Assembly: GCA_004154925.1 (NCBI GenBank)
Contig: QJNS01000121.1
Coordinates: 62,001 to 126,000 of the forward strand
Reading direction: 5' to 3'
DNA length: 64,000 bases
Origin: Monosporascus cannonballus
Lineage: Eukaryota > Ascomycota > Sordariomycetes > Xylariales
The notes beneath the pieces were generated by a model. That model was not told where the DNA came from. It searched no databases and worked only from the letters and a program-made list of their open reading frames with translations. The translations under genes were made by a program, and so were the position numbers. This document shows positions 60,290 through 64,000 of this stretch, piece by piece (the stretch's first letter is position 1; the number at the start of each line of letters is the position of its first letter).

Positions 60290-63200
60290 CTTTTATAGGA
60301 TTTTTCGCGAGGTTTTAAATATTTTCGGAATTTGGATATTTTTTTATTTAATTACGTACTGGGTAAAGCCGGGTTTTTTTTTCGCATATCGAAAATCTTT
60401 TTTACTCTATATGCCGTTTCGTTTTTTGTCTCCATGTTCTTTTGTTCTGTATAAACTTTAATAATACTTGCTTCTAGACCGAATAAGAAAACATGGAAAA
60501 TTAGATAAAATTTAACTTTTGATGAAAGTTTTAACTAGTACCTATTTTCTAGAATTTTCTTAGTAATTTTTAATAGGCCGATATATTTAAATTCAAGCCT
60601 TTTACTCCGTGTTTTCGTTCAAATGTTTTGAATAACGAAATAAACTATTTCCATTTGTTAAAAGTTAAAATTTAACCGTTTCTGGTTATAATATTTGCTT
60701 ATTTAATCATATGCAAATTTAAGTGTTATTTTTATTTTTTGGTATAATTAGTGAGGTGATTTGAACGTAGGGATTAATATAATGCTGGTAAATTCATTAT
60801 ATACATTTTTTATAAGTTTTCGGTATAGAACTACAATTTGCGTATATTAAAATAATCTCAGTATTTTCGTAATAACTAGTATTGTATATTGACGAAGCGA
60901 TAAATATGTTTTAATCTAACTGTTTTGTTCATAATTTCTACACTATGGTAAGTAAACTTTTACTGTTTAATTTAATCGTTTTATCCATTTATTTACCTGT
61001 AATTTAAAACTTTTTAATTACGTATTATTTACCCCGATTTATATTATAAAGCATTATTAAAACTGTAGGAGAAACGAAAATGCTTTATCGAAAATAATTT
61101 TGTACAGTAATATATATATACTAAAGAGACCTTCTTAAAAATATATATCTTATTTATTCGATGCTTCCGTGGCATTCTTGAGGCAAAAAATTAAAAAGTT
61201 CCGTATATTTCTTAGGGATTGCGATAAGATTATCGTAATATATTTCCGGTGCTGGATTTTCGGATACGGGAAATTTAATAATACAGTATATAGTAATTAG
61301 GTTTTACGGTTGCTTTAAAATCGGTAATATTTATAATTTTTATAAGCCTTATATCGTTGTATTTTAGCTTTGTTTTAAAAGTCGCATTATTGTCGTATGT
61401 TTTAAAATATTATTTTTCTATTAAGAAAATAATAAATACGCCGAATTTGATTTAAGCTTTTATAAATCCCTGGATATTTATATCATTGATATTTATGTGG
61501 ATAACGTACCGCATTTTCTTAAGAATTTTTTAGGATTTGTAATTTACTTCATTGTTTGTTTTTCTGTAAATTATCATTATATTTGCTAAATTTGACAATG
61601 TATATAGCACGGCGTCATCCGTATTGTTATAATTGCATTTAAGCGCAAAAAGCTTTCCAGTGTAATATTAAAAATTATTTCGTTAGTCTTAACCAAATTT
61701 TTTTTCCAAACTTAGACAATTATTTAAGGTGTGAACTTTATCATTTTTAAGCCTTTTTTATAGACAATATCTTTAACGGTAATTAGCGTTTCCTCTCCTA
61801 TAATTGAAGGGATTCTTAGGGGGTCCGTTTTAATATATTTTAGGATAATAATATATCGTCAATATTCCATTTTTAGGAATGCAATTAATTCTTTTCTGGG
61901 TTTATATAATTTTACATTTTGTAAAACTTGAAAAAGTTTATAAACATATCCTGTATATGGTTTTTGTTATCAAAAAAAATGAAAATATTATCGAGATAAC
62001 ATGCGATAAAAATATCAAGGCACTTTGGTAATACATAATTTACTATCCATTAAAAAGTTGTTGGTACGTTCGTAGTTCCCAGTAACAATGCCGGCACTCG
62101 TCACCATTTCCGATCGAATGTTGAGATCTCATTTTTTTTCTTTTGCTTGTCGACGAGGAGTAAAAAGAATTTCACCTGGCCAGTTCCCCAATCGATCAAG
62201 GGGTTATACTGATATAGCTATGATTTCCTTAAAATTATGTCGTAATTTCTTAACGGTACTAATTTCGGCTTACAACTTTGTTATTTACTATTATGGCCTA
62301 TTACTATATTTTAATTTATATATTTAAATTAATTAAATAGTTCGTAAATCTTATCGTCGCGTTTAAAGCCTTTCTGAGAAATTCCTTTTTACTTCCCCAA
62401 GTCTCGCCATTTTACGATTTTTCTATAAATAATCTTTGTTTTTTTAAAAAAAAATCTATGAAATCATTTCTGTACTTGTTTTTAAAACACATTTAGCTAT
62501 TCTATCTGCGGTGCGGTTTCATTTGTTAAATTGAATCTTTTTCCGTCTAACAATTACCTTTTTTATAATAACAGAAAGTGTTTTCTTACGAGTATTATTT
62601 TCTTTTAAGCAAATTCCATGTAGCTATTTATTAATCGATCCTATTTTTTAAGGTGATAATTCCAAAACATTAAGAGTTTTACATACTATTTTTATTTTTT
62701 TCCTGTCCTTTAAATGAAATATTTTTTTTAAAACAAATATATATATGTATACATAAAATGCATTAATAAATTAATTTTGTCCACTGGCTATTAAAATAAT
62801 ATTTAATTTCATTACACTAAGTAAAGTAAAATTTGCTATATCAATTTCGTATTCTATAGCAAAAACTTTCTATTTATCTCTAGTATTATCTTAATCATTT
62901 TTAAAATAATTAGATAAATATTTAACGGTTCGTTAAATTAATTTCTTAACGTTTCGAAATCTCTATAGGATATTTAAGTTAATAATCCAGATACTATAAC
63001 ACATTATTTGAATTATAGTAATCGATCGATTATAGTTTTCTGGTCATTTTTAAATCATCATTTAAACACGAAAAACTATTAATTGTATCAAAATATTGAA
63101 AAATCCATTACTTTGGATTGATCTTCCATTCCATATTATTGTAATTGATTTTTTTTAAAAAAATCTAACCCTATTTTAAACAATATCGAATTTTAGAAAT

Positions 63201-64000
63201 CTTGATATTATTGCGTAAAACGTACCATTATTATTATTATACCGAATTATATTAGTATTAACTGTGTATCGTGACGTATTATTGTGTTCTGTCTTGAAAA
63301 TTCGAATTTCCCAGCCGTATTATCGGTTATCAATCGTAACGGCCATCGCTATGTAATCGGTCAAAAACTTGTATCCATTCATTTTAAAAGAAACATTTCC
63401 TGAACTTCTTTTTTAAAGCCATTGAAAAACTTAGCGATTAACGCTTTTTATCACTATTTCAGTTTCAAAATTCGTTAAATCAAAATATTGCCGTAATTAA
63501 ATGCCCGTAATTAAAAGCAAATGTTTTTGGTCGTAATTCAGTAAATTACATTTCCGCCTATATTTTTTCGTCTCTTATTCCGAAAACCCTTTTTAACACC
63601 CACTCGAACCTTTCCTAATTAATATAAATTTCAAATACCTACTTAATTCGCAATGCGGTGAACAAAGTAATATATTTCCTTAATACTGGCTCAAACCAAA
63701 TAATTACATTCCTAGTAAATCTCTTTATCGCAAACTTTATTCGTACAGGAAAAACTATTAAGCGGCTTGAAAAATACCGGAAATATGTTCGACATTAAGT
63801 TAAAAACAGTTATAATTTAATCGAAATTCTGTCAAAAAATTCCGGCTTTAAAACTTTTATAACTTCCTTTAATTCCTTATTAAATACCAAATAAATCGGC
63901 TAGACTATTCGTACTGGTTTCTCTAAAAATAAAAACCTTGCCCTTGTCCTCGAACTTTATATAAACGGCCTTAAACGAAATAACAAGAAATTTTTTTCGC
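60290..64000 (-). pseudogene. pol and gag remnant of copy 5
   Basis: Aligns with reverse-complement pol of copy 2 (2165 onward) up to the window end. The reverse transcriptase part lies around 61600-62085 and is joined directly to pre-RT sequence by the deletion. The patch 62088-62190 is almost free of RIP and reads, on the minus strand, LLVDKQKKK then STFDRKW/SIGNGDECR, against fully mutated homologues in copies 1 and 3. An open stretch on the plus strand at 62088-62327 is only its shadow. Confidence 0.7.

Larger units (their letters stand above)
59340..64000 (-). mobile_element. Ty3 chromovirus copy 5, minus strand, runs off the window
   Basis: Its 3' LTR is at 59340-59667 (328 bp, shortened in U3 against copy 2), followed on the plus coordinate by the 3' region, chromodomain (about 60290-60420, minus strand) and pol remnants to the window end. 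Left flank bases 59335-59339 are GGAAA; the partner LTR is outside. Its relationship is closest to copy 2 by the CCGTTTCTGGAAACCGT block in the LTR. A deletion of roughly 640 bp joins the region after protease directly to mid-reverse transcriptase near 62086. Confidence 0.85.

Noticed and set aside
1..64000. Mitochondrial DNA or a bacterial AT-rich genome
   Set aside because: Spliceosomal introns, chromodomain retroelements and RIP-pattern transitions point to nuclear fungal DNA; AT-richness comes from mutation.
1..64000. rRNA, tRNA, CRISPR arrays or telomeric repeats
   Set aside because: None recognised by eye; the regular repeats are LTR units or transposon copies. A tRNA scan could still find a decayed one.

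Overview
The window comes from a filamentous ascomycete (Pezizomycotina), and most of it is transposon graveyard. Three things point there. First, short 5' GT - AG 3' introns of about 50-130 nt interrupt a P450 and a LaeA/UMTA-type methyltransferase. Second, the chromodomain Ty3 retroelements are of fungal type. Third, almost all the DNA carries the signature of repeat-induced point mutation (RIP): very AT-rich, rich in TA, with CA/TG turned into TA while CG survives. Paired LTRs and even target-site duplications differ by exactly these transitions. Genus cannot be decided from the sequence.

Layout. 1-22638 is a stack of nested insertions. A plus-strand Ty3 chromovirus (copy 1, its 5' LTR cut by the window edge) is split by a complete minus-strand relative (copy 2, 1172-7887, target duplication CCTAA) and by a piggyBac-like DNA transposon (8577-17483). 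The piggyBac is itself split by another chromovirus (copy 3, 8996-15737, target duplication CATTT/TATTT). A 150-bp LTR-like insert sits near the 3' end of copy 1. 22639-27581 is AT-rich with a Tc1/mariner-like remnant. 27582-34434 is a different complete Ty3 element on the minus strand (target duplication ATTAT) containing a 167-bp LTR-like insert. 34435-39590 is AT-rich, with two small inverted-repeat elements and one unrecognised decayed coding tract.

39590-45015 is a GC-balanced, RIP-free gene island. A five-exon cytochrome P450 on the minus strand faces a ten-exon SAM methyltransferase on the plus strand, with a 216-bp inverted-repeat element in the shared promoter. The pair looks like a small orphan specialised-metabolism locus. 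The methyltransferase has one damaged splice donor.

45016-64000 is again RIP desert: a 119-bp insert, a second copy of the 150-bp LTR-like element, an unclassified repeat in three copies, a 5'-truncated chromovirus (copy 4, 50245-55957) and the 3' part of another (copy 5, 59340 to the window end, minus strand).

The most unusual signals are a reading frame antisense to pol, conserved between chromodomain and 3' LTR in all five related chromoviruses, and very short TG...CA elements with 5-bp duplications that have escaped RIP.
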